DNA of 25,233 bases, from NCBI GenBank assembly GCA_036897485.1, contig JAYMTF010001225.1:1-25233 (forward strand). Direction: 5' to 3'. This document shows positions 8,895 through 20,561 of the stretch, one piece after another. The position numbers and the translations under genes are program-made. This DNA comes from Pelargonium nanum (Eukaryota > Streptophyta > Magnoliopsida > Geraniales > Geraniaceae). Each line of letters opens with the position of its first letter. Position 1 is the stretch's first letter. The notes beneath the pieces were generated by a model that searched no databases, was not told the DNA's origin, and saw nothing but the letters and a program-made list of their open reading frames with translations.

Positions 8895-9629
8895 TTTAAC
8901 ATAATTACCTACTCAACAATCACTATCGAAACAAGTGGTTTAACGCATTTGCTTTTCTTGAAATCTCAAGTTAAATCTGAAATGCATCAGACTTTAAGAT
9001 TATTAGGAGAATCACCAAAAAAAATTTGTAGACTTGATTAGAACTCTAAAACTGAGGGTCTTTCAAAATACTTCCCATCTAAATCTGAACAAATTTTTTT
9101 AGGTAAGAAAATAAAAATATCCAAATATATAAAACCTGCATCCACGTTATCCCACAATTCCAGTCTAATATTATATATTAGACATTAAAACCGAGAATAT
9201 TATACTAAAATTAGACTTGTTCTATGAAAGTGATTTCTGATTTCATGGTGCCAATTGCCACTTTTTTACGAAAATAAGAAACTTATTATATTCATTATTT
9301 TGCGTCGGTAGCTTAGATCAAGATGTTGCTACGAAATCAACGGCTAGAAATCATTCTCCGATTGATATAATACGAGTAACGTCGCAGCATGAGAAATAAA
9401 ATAATATTAAAATGGTGCCCCAAAAGAATATAAAATTTCGAAAACACCCCTTTCTGCGAACCAGGAAATGCGAATCCAATAGCTCAAGCTCTGCTTCGTC
9501 TCATCATCATCACCAGATCGAGTCTCTCTCGTTCCAAATCCGAGTCCATTTCACACTGAACGAGACACAACAATTTGTTGTCTCTCCGAATCAAATTTCG
9601 GTTTTGGATTCCGAAATACTCGGATCGGA
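8895..9629 (+). other. upstream region and 5' UTR of the DUF1195 gene
   Basis: AT-rich promoter-side DNA up to about 9400, then a less AT-rich stretch with CT-rich and CATCATCAC segments that looks like 5' UTR up to the ATG at 9630. A weak TATA-like GATATAATA occurs at 9364-9372. I see no other gene. Confidence 0.35.
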
Positions 9630-11549
9630 ATGAAGGATGACGATTCGCTTCCGTCAACAACAGTCGGAGCTTCCACAGTTAGCAAGAAGGAGAGTTCGGA
9701 TTCGAGTATATTCGGGAGAGGGCGGTACAAGTTTTGGGCATTGGCTGCCATTTTGCTTCTCGCGTTCTGGTCCATGTTCACCGGCACCGTCACGCTCCGG
9801 TGGTCGGCCGGGAACCTGAACCACCTCACCGACGACATGGGCCCTACCATCCACGACGATCTCGACGTTCTTGTTAGTCTCCTATCTCGATTTTTACTCT
9901 AATTTGTTCTGGTTCTGATTTTGTTTTTTGGCTAATTGGTGGGATTTTTGGGTGGAGAATAGGAAATGGAGGAGAGGGAGAAGGTGGTGAAGCACATGTG
10001 GGACGTGTACACCAACAGCCAACGGATCAGGTTGCCGAGGTTTTGGCAGGAGGCTTTTGAGGCTGCTTACGAGGACTTGACCAGTGATGTCCCCGGCGTC
10101 AGAGAAGCTGCGGTCACTGAGATCGCCAAGATGTCTATACGGTCCATTGATCTGGATCCTACACCTGTTCATTCAACGGTAAGAATTTGTGCTTTTCGGT
10201 AGCTGTTGTGACTTGTGAGTGAATCAATCTAGCTATTTACATGCTGAAACTTTAAGCTGTCATTGGTTACTTTGGTTACTTTCTCTGCTTTGATGTTTTA
10301 TATGGAAGACAGGTCTATTACTAGCTCGAAACAAACAATTGAGCAAGTAAGCTATGAAGCTCTTTCAGTGTTAGTTCAAGTGTCTGTGTCTGTGCAAACC
10401 AATATAGGCAATCACTTATGTCTGTATTTTTGGTTGGAGCAATATACATATGCAACAAGTTTGTGGGATAGCATGTCGGAAACTAAGTGAAAGATGATGT
10501 TAAATTGTAAGCATGCTCGGATGAACATGTTGAGATCTTAGCTAGGATGGTATAATTTAGGCAGACTATACAACACCCTATAAAGGTATGTTAAACTAAG
10601 TTGTCATATAGAAACTTTATAGTGGACGACCAACTTAACTTCATTGTCACCAATTAGCCTGCAAATTAAAAAAATATCCGCCATTTTGTTTTGTGAATGA
10701 GCAGAAGCCAGTGTGCGTGTCTGGGGATTATGAACTTACTCAATTTGGGGTTTCCCATGAATGGATGAAAGTTATAGTGTTGACACAATCATACTTCTCA
10801 AAGTATTAAAGGGTTCAATATGTCATATGTGCTGGAGGGAGGGAGGGAATAGGTTGCAGCTCACTGATTAAAATGCTTATTAATCGAGCCTTGTTGCTTA
10901 TGTGTTTTTTTACCCCCAAGAATGTAGGTCTTTTTTTAATGCCCCATATCTCAAGCTAGGTGCACTCACATACCATCTAGGTTGATTTGGTAATTGCTGT
11001 TGTCAAAAACATGCTTTTAGAAGGGATTTTCTATTTTTGTGGCTTTTTGCTCGTGCTCCCTTGTACATCATACACACAAAAAATTGTTGGATGTAGTACC
11101 TATGTCCTCTGGGTGAGGACTTGGCAACTCACAGCTTGTGCACACACACACATGTTAGTATGTATGTATTTATGTATTCTATTTGGGAGTTGAGAGAGGG
11201 GTTAGTTTGGGTATGTGATCTATTATAGTTGAACTTTAGCTACCATATTGTCAAACACACTTGGCATAGTAATTGGTTTCTATACTTAGCTAATTCAGCA
11301 GTGCATTTATAATTGGAGAGTTTGAGATCAAGAGCTTTTCCATAGAAATATGAAGACTGGTCTGCAAAATGTGCTTCTTTCAATGTTTATGTGTTATTCA
11401 CGTTTGTTTCTTAAATGATTCTTCATTGAAGGTCTCTTTTGAAAATATCCATATGATATACTTACTGCAAGATTATTTGCTAGATGGTTAAGAATTGGGG
11501 TTTGCCATTTCTGGACTGTTGGATAGTGCCTTTAGACCAGGATCTCTGG

Positions 11550-11583
<34 letters not shown>

Positions 11584-12738
11584 ATCCCTTTCTGGTTTGT
11601 AAATGTCCATAGATCAGTGTTTACTCCTATTTGTATTATTGTCTAATTATGTATTCAACACTTGGGTGTGACTATTAAGGGTTGTTAGAATTTTGTTATA
11701 GATTGTTGGCCATGTCTCTAGCTGCCATAGATAAAGAATATCCATATAGGAATTCTCAAGCAATTTTTAACTTAGGAACAACATGGAAAAGCTAGGATTT
11801 GCCTGAACACTTGATAAGCTATTGTATTCATTGTTTGAATGGGAGTTTGTCTCTATCTTGCTTGCCACTTCAGTATTGCTCCTATGTTCTCTGTCTTCGT
11901 TTCTCAGTTCAGAGTTGGGATTCAAAGATAATGGTAAAAACTTAAATGAAGTCAAATGAAACTTCTTTGTTGAATCTTGAAAATACTTGATAAATACCTA
12001 TGAAGCCGAGTGTTATCTAGAGCACTATGTTTCATATCATTGTAACATTGAGGAGTTGAATTTCAGCATTCCAGGATTCATATATATTGTCCCTTTTATT
12101 GGTTTGGAATGCTGCATGCTTTGCTTTCATCTGTATCTTAAATATCACGAACATAAAACATAACATTCTTTACTCAGCTGTCCATTTTTTATGGTATATA
12201 ATCCTCACAACCTTAGCACGGTTGTCATTTTGATGGAGGTAGTGATAAAGATCCTTTTGAAATATTGCAAATCCTAGTCTTTGTTGTCGGTACCAAGATG
12301 GCAGATTATCTTGCCTTTAGGCCTGTTTGCGTAACTTAAGGTTTGTAGTTTAAAGTTTAAATGTTGTAGATCTCAGGGCATGTGGTCCAGTTAGTGTGTG
12401 ATTAGTAATTTCCATGCATGTTTGGCATGTTCCTGTGTTCTATAACTATTGAGTTGAGGGCTTTTCCCTTCTCACTAGCCAACAAACCGTAAGTTCAATA
12501 GATCTCCAGTTAGGGACCCTTAACATAACAGTGAAAAGGAATTCTGGAGATGGATGTGATGTATATTTTTGCTTGTCCTTTCACCGTGCTTGATTTATTG
12601 GGGCATGACATGTATATAAAGCTTAATATTGACCCGATTCTCTGCCTCTTTTGACAGAGAGCACAAGAGTTCAGTAAGAATTGGAAGCAAGCAGTGCAAC
12701 AACACCAAGCAAGGACCTTGGCTACAAGAGATCGATGA
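9630..12738 (+). CDS. DUF1195-family single-pass membrane protein
   Basis: Plant-specific protein of unsettled function, related to Arabidopsis At5g65650 by my recollection of the family. Exons are 9630-9872, 9963-10178 and 12658-12738, all joined in phase 0, giving 179 aa. The introns are 90 and 2479 bases with GT-AG ends: CTT|GTTAGT...AATAG|GAA and ACG|GTAAGA...TGACAG|AGA. The N-terminal ~30 residues are Ser/Thr/Asp-rich. GRGRYKFWALAAILLLAFWS starts at about residue 30, giving one membrane span at about 36-57. A conserved soluble part follows: EMEEREKVVKHMWDVYTNS, LPRFWQEAFEAAYE and DVPGVREAAVTEIAKMS. The last exon encodes a short basic, Gln-rich tail. The ATG is the first in frame after a non-coding leader. 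No cleavable signal peptide is seen, so a signal anchor is likely. Some databases label relatives 'sugar transporter', which a single span does not support. Confidence 0.82.
10179..12657 (+). other. second intron of the DUF1195 gene
   Basis: 2479-base T-rich intron. It contains an (AT)15 tract at 11552-11581 and CA-rich short runs near 11150. I recognise no nested gene or transposon. Confidence 0.7.
11552..11581. repeat. (AT)15 microsatellite
   Basis: Uninterrupted AT dinucleotides within the DUF1195 intron. Confidence 0.9.
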
Positions 12739-13579
12739 TTGTTTAGGATGAAAGGCTTCAAGGCCATTATTTAAACTGTACCTTCAATCGCCTGTGTACT
12801 GCCCAAAGTTTGTGAGAGGTAGTAGTAGGCAAAACGACACTCAGATTGCTCATTTTCACCACAGGGACAAACTATGTAGTTAATTAGGTTCTCATTCTTC
12901 CAATTTTTGTGGTCACAATCTTGTCATTTGGGTGATAAATCAAATTTAAACCTTCTGAGAAGATGAATCAGGTGATTTTCTTCTTCTTAATGAGTTAAAA
13001 GTAAAAGAGTTTTCTCATAGCATTTAAGGTTCTTGACTGTACATTTGAGGGGCATTTCACAATGACATCTATGTGTGCATCAGTATATTTATACCAATTA
13101 TTAGTCATGGCCTCATGGATGCCATAGTATTTCTCTAATAAATTGATATTACATTAGCTACTTTTGTTATCCCTCTTGACATAAAATAAGTAGAACTATA
13201 CATTCAATTGCCTGTCGTTGATTTGAGTTTTGATTGATTTGTGGATGAACTTTGGTTCACAATGATCGAGAAGTAGTAGTCAAATAAGTTTATATTCGAC
13301 CACAATTTAGTGGCTTCAATTTAGATTATCTATGTTTGACAATTTGTTTTCAGATTCTTTTTATCCTTTCCCATGTCAATAGACCTCACAATATGTGAAA
13401 ATTCATGAATCAGAAAATATCATAGCGTTCTTCAAAAAGAATTCATAATGTATTGATATGTACTTGTGTGCTTAATAGGATACATTATTCTTACTTCTCT
13501 CTCAAGTTTGGATCAAGTTTGTGTGAGTTGTTGATGTATGAATTAAATCATCCTCAAAATATATTTTAAAAAATTCACT
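12739..13579. other. 3' flank of the DUF1195 gene and intergenic DNA
   Basis: The first several hundred bases should hold the 3' UTR of the DUF1195 gene. The rest is AT-rich with no reading frame or repeat that I can support. Confidence 0.4.
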
Positions 13580-13751
13580 TTCGGGCGGCGGGTTGGATTT
13601 TTGTACTTTTAGGCATGAAATATGTTTATTCACATTAGTTTACCAGACCCGATCCGAAACCCTATAAGATAAGTCCATCTCAATTTGATCTAGATTTTGA
13701 TAGCATATAACTTGATTAAAGTCGGATCGAATTTTGAACCCGCCGTCCAAA
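13580..13751. repeat. 172-bp inverted-repeat element, possible MITE remnant
   Basis: Arms 13580-13594 and 13737-13751 pair at 13 of 15 positions around a core CGGCGGGTT and AACCCGCCG. Inside are further GC-rich complementary motifs, GACCCGATCCGAAACC near 13648 and GTCGGATCGA near 13721. The GC-rich arms stand out from AT-rich flanks. I could not find a convincing target-site duplication, so the transposon identity is inference. Confidence 0.4.
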
Positions 13752-14351
13752 TGGTAGGCTGTAGTTGCATTCTAGCTATTAACAAAGTGATATTTATGCA
13801 TTGATTATTTTTTGTCATATAATTCAGTAATTTAAATCAGCTATTTATTATGTTAATTAAATGTTAACATCTTTTTTACTAAAAATTGAATGGGTAGGGT
13901 TGTGGGCCTTATGGCCGTGTTGTTGGTGGGCATAAGTCACACATCGTCAGCCCTAACCTACAGTAAATTGTGTCGGTCGCGGGAAAAATATGCATGCACT
14001 GACTCGCTCTGCTTCTACTGGCATTTCCGTAATAACTGCGAACTACGAGGGCATAAGCTTAACTTCCCCGATATTTAAACTGAAGGTGACGTCTCGGACT
14101 TGGCGACTCCAAGATCCTCCCACCCATACATCCTTCTCGAAAACAAACACACCAATCTCGAATCTCCACCGTCCATCATCTCCACGTCACCTATCCGTGG
14201 CTCACCGAATCCAACGGCCCACATCCGTCCAACAATTCCAAGCCTTTCTCGGCTCAACGCAGAGCCGCCGAGCCTTAGCCACGAGCCGCGCGAGCCAGCT
14301 CATCTATCTCATCTCATCTCCACACAGGTCTATCTCGACTCGCCGTAGGAG
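13752..14351 (+). promoter_or_regulatory. upstream promoter region of the ANP32 gene
   Basis: The stretch turns from AT-rich to C-rich near 14090. It holds site-II-type motifs TGGGCC (13903-13908) and GGCCCA (14216-14221) and an ACGT-core box CCACGTCA (14182-14189). Site II motifs together with teloboxes are known in promoters of plant growth and housekeeping genes. Short open frames here are low-complexity and not convincing genes. Confidence 0.4.
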
Positions 14352-14390
14352 CCAATAGGAGAGAAGAGGAAAAAAAGTGTAATATATTAA
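14352..14390 (+). promoter_or_regulatory. candidate core promoter of the ANP32 gene
   Basis: CCAAT at 14352-14356 is followed about 30 bases later by a TATA-like TATATTAA at 14383-14390. A transcription start near 14415 would leave a leader of about 300 bases before the conserved ATG. Confidence 0.35.
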
Positions 14391-14502
14391 AAAAAAAACA
14401 AAAAACAAAATCGAATGGAGCGATAAAGAGAGAAGAAATTAAGGTGTTCTTTGGTGGTTTTCGCCTGGAAATGTTCCGTTTCTCAACTTGTTGAAAAATA
14501 AA

Positions 14503-14580
14503 TTAGGGTTTTAAGGCATTTGGAGGGAGAGATAAACACCTAGCTTTCTTCAATCTCGATCTTCAAATCTAGGGTTAGGG
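14503..14580 (+). promoter_or_regulatory. teloboxes in the ANP32 leader
   Basis: TTAGGGTTTT at 14503-14512 and TAGGGTTAGGG ending at 14580 are telomere-like motifs. A further TAGGGTTT overlaps 14724-14735. Teloboxes in leaders are bound by Myb-type telomere-binding proteins in plants. Their role here is inferred. Confidence 0.45.
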
Positions 14581-14603
14581 CTACTGGAATTTTCTCTTTC
14601 GCC

Positions 14604-14639
14604 ATGGAAGCTTGTTTTGATTTCGCAGAGAAGCAGTAG
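14604..14639 (+). CDS. upstream ORF in the ANP32 leader (11 codons plus stop)
   Basis: ATG at 14604 lies in a near-ideal plant initiation context (GCCATGG). It opens a frame encoding MEACFDFAEKQ, closed by TAG at 14637-14639, about 100 bases before the main ATG. It is present in the mRNA only if transcription starts upstream of it, which the candidate core promoter supports. A uORF with a strong start would lower translation of the main frame. The peptide itself is probably not functional. Confidence 0.4.
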   Translation: MEACFDFAEKQ

Positions 14640-14741
14640 AGCTTTTTTTTTTGTCTACTCAGAGACAATACGGAGAAAATAGCGGTATATTTATATTCTG
14701 AAGCTCATCATTAGTGTATGAGATATAGGGTTTCGTATTTG

Positions 14742-17489
14742 ATGGATGAGATCTGGGAGCGGGCCGTGGAGACTGCGCTGGACGGCCAGACCGACTACGC
14801 CGCGGCTCGAACCCTCACCCTCGACGGCGCGGTCAAGTGCGTCCACGGCCGTCTTCCTCCTCCGGGTGTTTTAGAGAAGTTCCAGAACCTTCAGCACCTC
14901 TCTATCGCCAACATCGGCGCCTCGTCCCTCGAGCAGTTTCCGCGCCTCCCAAACCTACAGAAACTTATTCTTTCCGATAACCGGATCGCCGGCGGGCTTG
15001 AATTTCTCGTCGAGGCTGGCCTGGACTCGCTCCGGGACCTGGACCTGTCGAACAATCGGATTCAATATATTGAAGATCTCGCGCCGCTCGCTCAGCTCAA
15101 GCTTGTTTCGCTTGACCTCTATGAGTGTCCGGTGACGCGGGTGAAGGATTATCGATCTAGGGTTTTTGGATTGATCAGGACGTTGAAGTATTTGGATAAA
15201 ATGGACTCAGAGGGGAATGAGCGGCCCGAGTCTGATGACGAGGAGGATGAGGAAGAGGAGGAGGAGGACGATCCTGGGAGTGGAGAGATTGATGGGGAAG
15301 ATCGGCCTTATAGATTGACTAATGGGCACAGTTCAGGGGCTGAGGCTATTGTTGACGTTGACGAGGATGAGGAGAGTGATGCGGATGAGGAGGAGACTGA
15401 GACAGCCAGGAGGGTGAATGGACCAAATCATCAGGTGAATGGGTTTCGGGTTGCTCCCGTTGTTGAAGAGGGAGAGGAGGAGGACGAGGGTGAGGATGAT
15501 GAAGATAATGATTCTGGCGAGGAGATTGATGATGAGGAGGGTGATGATGATGAAGATGTGGTGGAGGTTCACGAGATTGAGGATAGTGAGGATGAGGAAG
15601 ATGGGGTTGAGGATGATGACGATGATGATGACGATGTAGAGGATGTGGAGGAGGAAGTGGACAATGATGAGGGTGATTTTGCAGAACATGACAGTACTGG
15701 AAGCATGACAAGCACAGAAGGTGAGATTGATGGGCATGAGCGGGGTGAAGATGATGGAGGGGAGGATGATATTGGAGAGACTGGGGAAGAGGAACAGGGG
15801 GTAGAGGAAGATGGGGAGTTTGAAGATGAAGAGGGTGAGGAGGAGGAGGTGAGATTTCCTGCCCATAAAATGATTTTTTGTTAATAATTTTGTTTTTGTG
15901 CTGGTTTTGTCTGGATATGTTTGAAATAAGCTGATCCTATAACATCTGCATGCCTATACCCATGAAAATGATGCATATTATAGTTTGTATGCCTAACTGT
16001 TCAATGATTTTTTATGTGCTCATAATGCTGATCTTGCAGGTATTGAGGGATAAATATGTTCTTGTATGGTCATGAAGATTTTGTTCTTTATTTGCACTTT
16101 TTCTGTTACTTATCTCATGCTTGTTGTCAGTTGGTGGAATAGGTATTGTGGTACTTGGTTATTGGGATATATTGGTTGGTTTTTACTGAATATTTTTTGG
16201 GGAGGGTCATAGACTCATAGGTATACCATTTTTCCTGGTTCTTCCTACTAATGATATGTTAATGTTTTTTCTGCAGCCTAAAAAAAATGCATCATTTTTT
16301 CTGCTGTTACTATTTCTTTAAAAATGAAGATTTTTTAATGAGTTTTGATAATATAACCATGAAAATCTTATATCAAAGAGTTACAGGACTTGGGTTATGG
16401 TAATAAAGCGATGTTGTGGATATAATAGTGAAATGAACAAAAATATCTTTTGATGCTTAATAATAGGTGTAGGTGAAATATTTGAAAATTGTTTTCTTGA
16501 CATTGCCTAGAGATTTGAATGATTCTCTGGTTTTGAAGCAGCGTTAATGCAGTTGATATGCTTTCTATGACGGAAAAGTTTTTTTTTTGGTTTATTAACT
16601 GTTTTTAGCTCTGTTTGTGGTGGGATGAATGTCCTCATATTTATAAATCTTACAGTTCACGAGCTTTGTACCCCTGTTTCATAGTGATTCTAGTGTTAAC
16701 ATATAATTAGAAATATATATTAGCATTCTAGGTAAGTCGAGAATGAAATTGTTGATGAGACATCTTGTCAATAGGCTCTAATTGTTATCACATTATAAAT
16801 GTGATGATATTTCTGCTATAGATTATCCTTGCATCCTAAATCACAGGAGGATTATTTCATGAATAGTCAACTAATCTTCTTGCCTTTCATTGGTTGAACA
16901 TACTTTTTGTGTGATGCTGATTTAGTTGTGGATATCTTATTTCATTTATGTAGTTTGTATTATTTGTTTGAGCTAGCATATAGATAAAGTTTGTTGCATT
17001 CTCATTTAGATGCCTTCCTGATTCGGAAAATAAAATGTTCCCCTATGTGTCACTTTGATATCTACTCCGATGCTCGTAGATTGCATGTGCTTGTGATGGC
17101 CATATTCAGTTAATTTGTCTGATTATTTTTGTGTTTTAGTTTTTATTCCAATTTTTGGTTTGTTATTTTGGGTTTGATGAGAGAGGTATGATGTTAACTT
17201 GAAACTTTTGGTGGAGTTGCAGGATGAAGACTATGGTGCAGGGTACCTGGTTCAACCGGTAGTGCAGGCTGAGGAGGATGATGCCGGAGGCAGTGATATG
17301 GATCCAGGAAACGAAGAAGAAGATGCTGAAGAGGAGGAAGAGGTTGAAGACGACGAAGCCGAGGCATTGCCTTCCTCATCCTCACATCCGAAGAGGAAGA
17401 GGGACGAAGTTGCAGCAGACGAAGATGAGGATGACGAGGAAGACGACGACGTGGTTGAGTACTCCAAGTCATCAAAGAAACATCATTAA
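14742..17489 (+). CDS. acidic leucine-rich nuclear phosphoprotein 32-related protein (ANP32 family)
   Basis: Exons 14742-15848 and 17223-17489, phase 0 (GAG|GTGAGA...TTGCAG|GAT), give 457 aa. The N-terminal half is a small leucine-rich-repeat domain at about residues 20-152. It contains LQHLSIANIGASSLEQFPRL, LQKLILSDNRI and LRDLDLSNNRI, closed by an LRR cap (RVFGLIRTLKYLD). From about residue 160 the chain is a very long Asp/Glu tail broken by short non-acidic islands: VVEVHEIED at about 273-281, GEIDGHE, and GYLVQPV at about 376-382. A KRKR cluster at 426-429 and SKSSKKHH at the end may be nuclear targeting signals. Animal ANP32 proteins bind histones and inhibit PP2A; plant relatives are less studied. 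I chose MDEIWERAVE as the start because the family begins there. An in-frame ATG at 14718 would add eight residues. Animal members usually have much shorter acid tails. Confidence 0.88.
15849..17222 (+). other. intron of the ANP32 gene
   Basis: 1374-base T-rich intron between two acidic-tail exons. Read-through would add about 11 residues and stop at a TAA near 15884. No nested gene or element is recognised. Confidence 0.75.
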
Positions 17490-18538
17490 CACTCATTTTT
17501 CAAAATTCAGTGTTGATGATGGGTTTTGTTTGTTTACAGAAGAAGAAGAAGGATATTCAGAGATTTTAGATTGGAAGAAGGTAGGTTGGTAGTTGAGATT
17601 TTGGAAATGGAGGGAGGGGTTGGGGGTTGGGCAGAGACTGAGAGTACCTTTTAAGTTCAAAAAGTGGTTAGTCATTCTGTGTTGGTTCCCGCTTGTCCTT
17701 TGCTACATTAGCCGTTATGATGAGATGATGCATTTGTTATAAATTCAAATGGCAGTTGTGAACAACACTTTACCGCCCAATGTGTCCTTCCTACTCCTTG
17801 TTTCATGAGCAAGTAAGGCTCAAGAAGAATTGGAGGGAAAAATGAACTCATATAAAATCTTCCTTTTCTTTTCAGGTGACTTGTTACAACATGTAGAAGA
17901 ATGTAGATAATAGCTTTTATTTATTTTATACACTTGGTTGTTGTTATTATGTATGGTTGGGCTGGGTTGGTGGGCATTTGAGTAATTTTGACCAGAATTT
18001 ATTATTGAATTGATGCTTGCAGTCCAGGTGGCAGTCACAGGACTCAACGTGGATGGATGTACAAGAGCTTTGGGAATTTATTTCAGTGGTTTGATTAGCC
18101 CACTTTGAGTTGGCATCCAATGGTTCTTGTGACATTGGCTTTTTTGGAAGTAAAGCTATGGAGCCTAAATATCTCACTCTCTCCGTAGCTAAGCTAAGCT
18201 AATAATATAATACCATTAACCAATGCCAACACGCCTACTTGGGCTTTTGAACTCATTTCAAGGCCCATATATGGCTGAAACTGAAATATCATAATAAAAC
18301 AACTAAATAAGCTACGTAACCCAACAGCAGTATGGGCTTGTTTGGTAACTTGTTGCTTTATAAATTCATAAATTCAATAAACTCTTCAAATCTGCTAGTC
18401 AGTATATACAAAAACAATTTTCTTAACCTCTTCCCTCGTCAGTCGTCAAAATTGCATTATTCTCGAAAATGTTTCTTCCCCCCCTCCCCAAAAAAAAAAA
18501 AAAAAAACCATCAAAACGTACATTAGCAACTGACGATT
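17490..18538. other. convergent 3' region between the ANP32 and DUF620 genes
   Basis: Both genes end toward this stretch. The left part is the likely 3' UTR of ANP32. The right part, next to a C-rich and A17 tract at 18480-18508, borders the DUF620 stop codon. A short GCTAA repeat occurs at about 18189-18202. No gene is seen. Confidence 0.5.
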
Positions 18539-20561
18539 TCATTTCTTGTTCTCATTTTGTTCCTTTAGCTCTTTGGTGAGCTCCGCGGGAGGCATGAAGC
18601 TTTCCATGGACAACCCCCAAACGTTAAAATCCACCTCCTCAATCTTCCACGTCTCCTCCAGCTGTCTCTTGTGCGTCGCCGACTCCTCGCCGTACCGGTA
18701 CACCGTCACGCGCGTCCGTCCCGCGTGGGCGATGTTGACGCTGTCCACGTACTTGTACTCCTGAATAACCGACTCCATGCTGGTCTCCCAGAAGACGTCG
18801 TCGCCGCTCTTGGATTTGACGCTGATGAGCCGCGAGTCCTCGAACTTGATCAATAGGCCCGACCGCTGGCTAAAATATCCCCACATCGTGTGGTGGATGA
18901 TCTCGTAGGTGGGCCCGCTCTGCGCCTCCCGGATCGCCGGACTCGTGTCCATCTTGAGAATAAAGCAATCGTCGCCGTCGATGATCTTTTCTCCGATGCA
19001 GGTCGCGGTGAGGAAGAGGTTGCATATGGCCCTCGGATCCAGTCCCTGCATGCCAATATTGTTTATGGATTCAAGTTTTTTCAAAAAGTGATTAAAAAAA
19101 ATGAGAAAATGATTAATTAGAACCTGTAAAAAGCGTCTTAGGGGTCTGGGAGGACCTCTAGAAATGGGCGTTTGTTGATTAGAGGAGTGTCTCCAAGTGA
19201 CCACTCCATTGCTGCCGCAAATGACCTTGCAACCCGAAACCACTATCTCTATGCACCACTTGTCCGGATTCTTTTGCCATAGCACGAATCCTCCGGCCTC
19301 CACCGTCTTCTTCGTCTTCACCGGCTGGTCTCCGTAGTGAAAATCCGATGAGCTTATCTTCATTTGCCCGATTATGCACATGCTCTGCAGCGAGTTCAAG
19401 GCTTGTGGCCCTCCCGTTGCTGCTAGGTATTGTTGAACTATATATTTGGCCGTTGAAGCTTCCTGAAACGAAAAGAAAATTATTCATAAGTTACATGTAG
19501 CCTAAGAATTAGACCCTTCACAAGTACAAAGCATTTTACATATTAAGCATCTCTTTGTTTAGGGTAAATTATGCACAAACGGAGATTCAATCTTTTCAAT
19601 CGAATGCTCTTGTTAGCATGTGTGATGTTTGCTCACTTATTTATGTTTCTTGTTGTTATTTTACGGATTAGTGTCAGTACATGTATTTTACTGGGATATC
19701 CTCTTTAGTATATGAGATTCTAAAACTACTAGTAGTTTTTATTCAATTTGGCACATAACGTCCTTCGGGAACATATGATAAAATTGGAAAAAATTGGCTC
19801 ACAACATTAGATGAAGTTAAATTGTTTGTTATTTTATTACTCCGTATAAGTTTTGACCAAAAAGTTAATGTGTAAATTTGAAATGTGCATTGAGTAAAAG
19901 TGTACAAATTTACCATCTCCTTCATTATACCCATTCATATTTACAAGTATATGGGTTAATTAATACCTACAATTCTTGATTTTCGGTCTTCAAATATTGT
20001 TCTTACAATACTTATAGTATTTATTTGTATGTTTACTTGAATCATATGAATTAATTTACACTGAACTTTTTGAAATTTTATATACTAAATTATTAGTTTT
20101 AAAGTTTTGTATAAGCAATTGAATATCTGTCTAAAATTTATATACCAACAGTGACATTAATCCTTATTCTGACACAGCTTTCAATACGCATAGTATTCAA
20201 TCTCCGAAATGTATACACTATCATTTCTAGCTAAAGAAAACGAAGAAGGTGATTGATGTTAAAGGGTTCTTACAATAGAACTATCACGAACGGGACGGTT
20301 GATATTGACGCCAACGGGCAGCTGAAGGGGAAGAAGGGGAGATCCAACAAGATAGAGAAGAAAACGAAGCTCGTTGATGCGCGCCGCGATGACCGGTTGC
20401 GACCATTTATCGTCGGTCTGAGCCTTCATCCATGAGAGCATGTTTTGCCACCGCAAAGCCGCGCTGGTGCCCATATGGTTAAACATTTCTTCCGGTATGG
20501 GGACCTCCAGAACGGCCTCCAGCCCGTCTTCTTTGTCGATGTTTGGACACAGTTTCCTCAT
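18539..20561 (-). CDS. DUF620-family protein
   Basis: Plant-specific family of unknown function. Minus-strand exons 20561-20274, 19462-19124 and 19045-18539 are all in phase 0 and give 377 aa. Splice sites read ATT|GTAAGA...TTTCAG|GAA (intron 811 bases) and CAG|GTTCTA...ATGCAG|GGA (intron 78 bases). The start MRKLCPN is the conserved family start; the frame is open upstream but with low-complexity basic sequence. Recognisable blocks in order are EDGLEAVLEVPIPEEMF (about 11-27), ELRFLLYLVGSPL (about 64-76) and GGFVLWQKNPDKW (about 153-165). Next come SGCKVICGSNG (about 172-182), WRHSSNQQTP (about 186-195), GLDPRAICNLFL (about 210-221), IIHHTMWGYFSQRSGLLIKF and EEVDFNVWGLSMESFMPPAEL. Length and layout suit a complete member. 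No signal peptide or membrane span stands out. The short intron has a non-consensus +3 to +6 (GTTCTA). Confidence 0.87.

Noticed and set aside
13990..14358. Plus-strand frame of 122 codons (Ser/Thr/Pro/His-rich) before the ANP32 gene
   Set aside because: The C-rich composition explains it. Two frames are open at once, no homology is apparent, and site-II and ACGT motifs suggest a promoter.
15333..15866. Long minus-strand open frame opposite the ANP32 acidic tail
   Set aside because: It is the mirror of GAN codon runs, which rarely give stops in reverse. Its Ile/Leu/His low-complexity protein has no family resemblance.
15849..15884. Alternative ANP32 ending by intron read-through
   Set aside because: It would drop the conserved GYLVQPV and KRKR part encoded by the second exon, and the donor at 15849 is a good one.
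18890..19120. Plus-strand frames opposite the DUF620 exons
   Set aside because: They are antisense to a well-supported gene and span its splice site.
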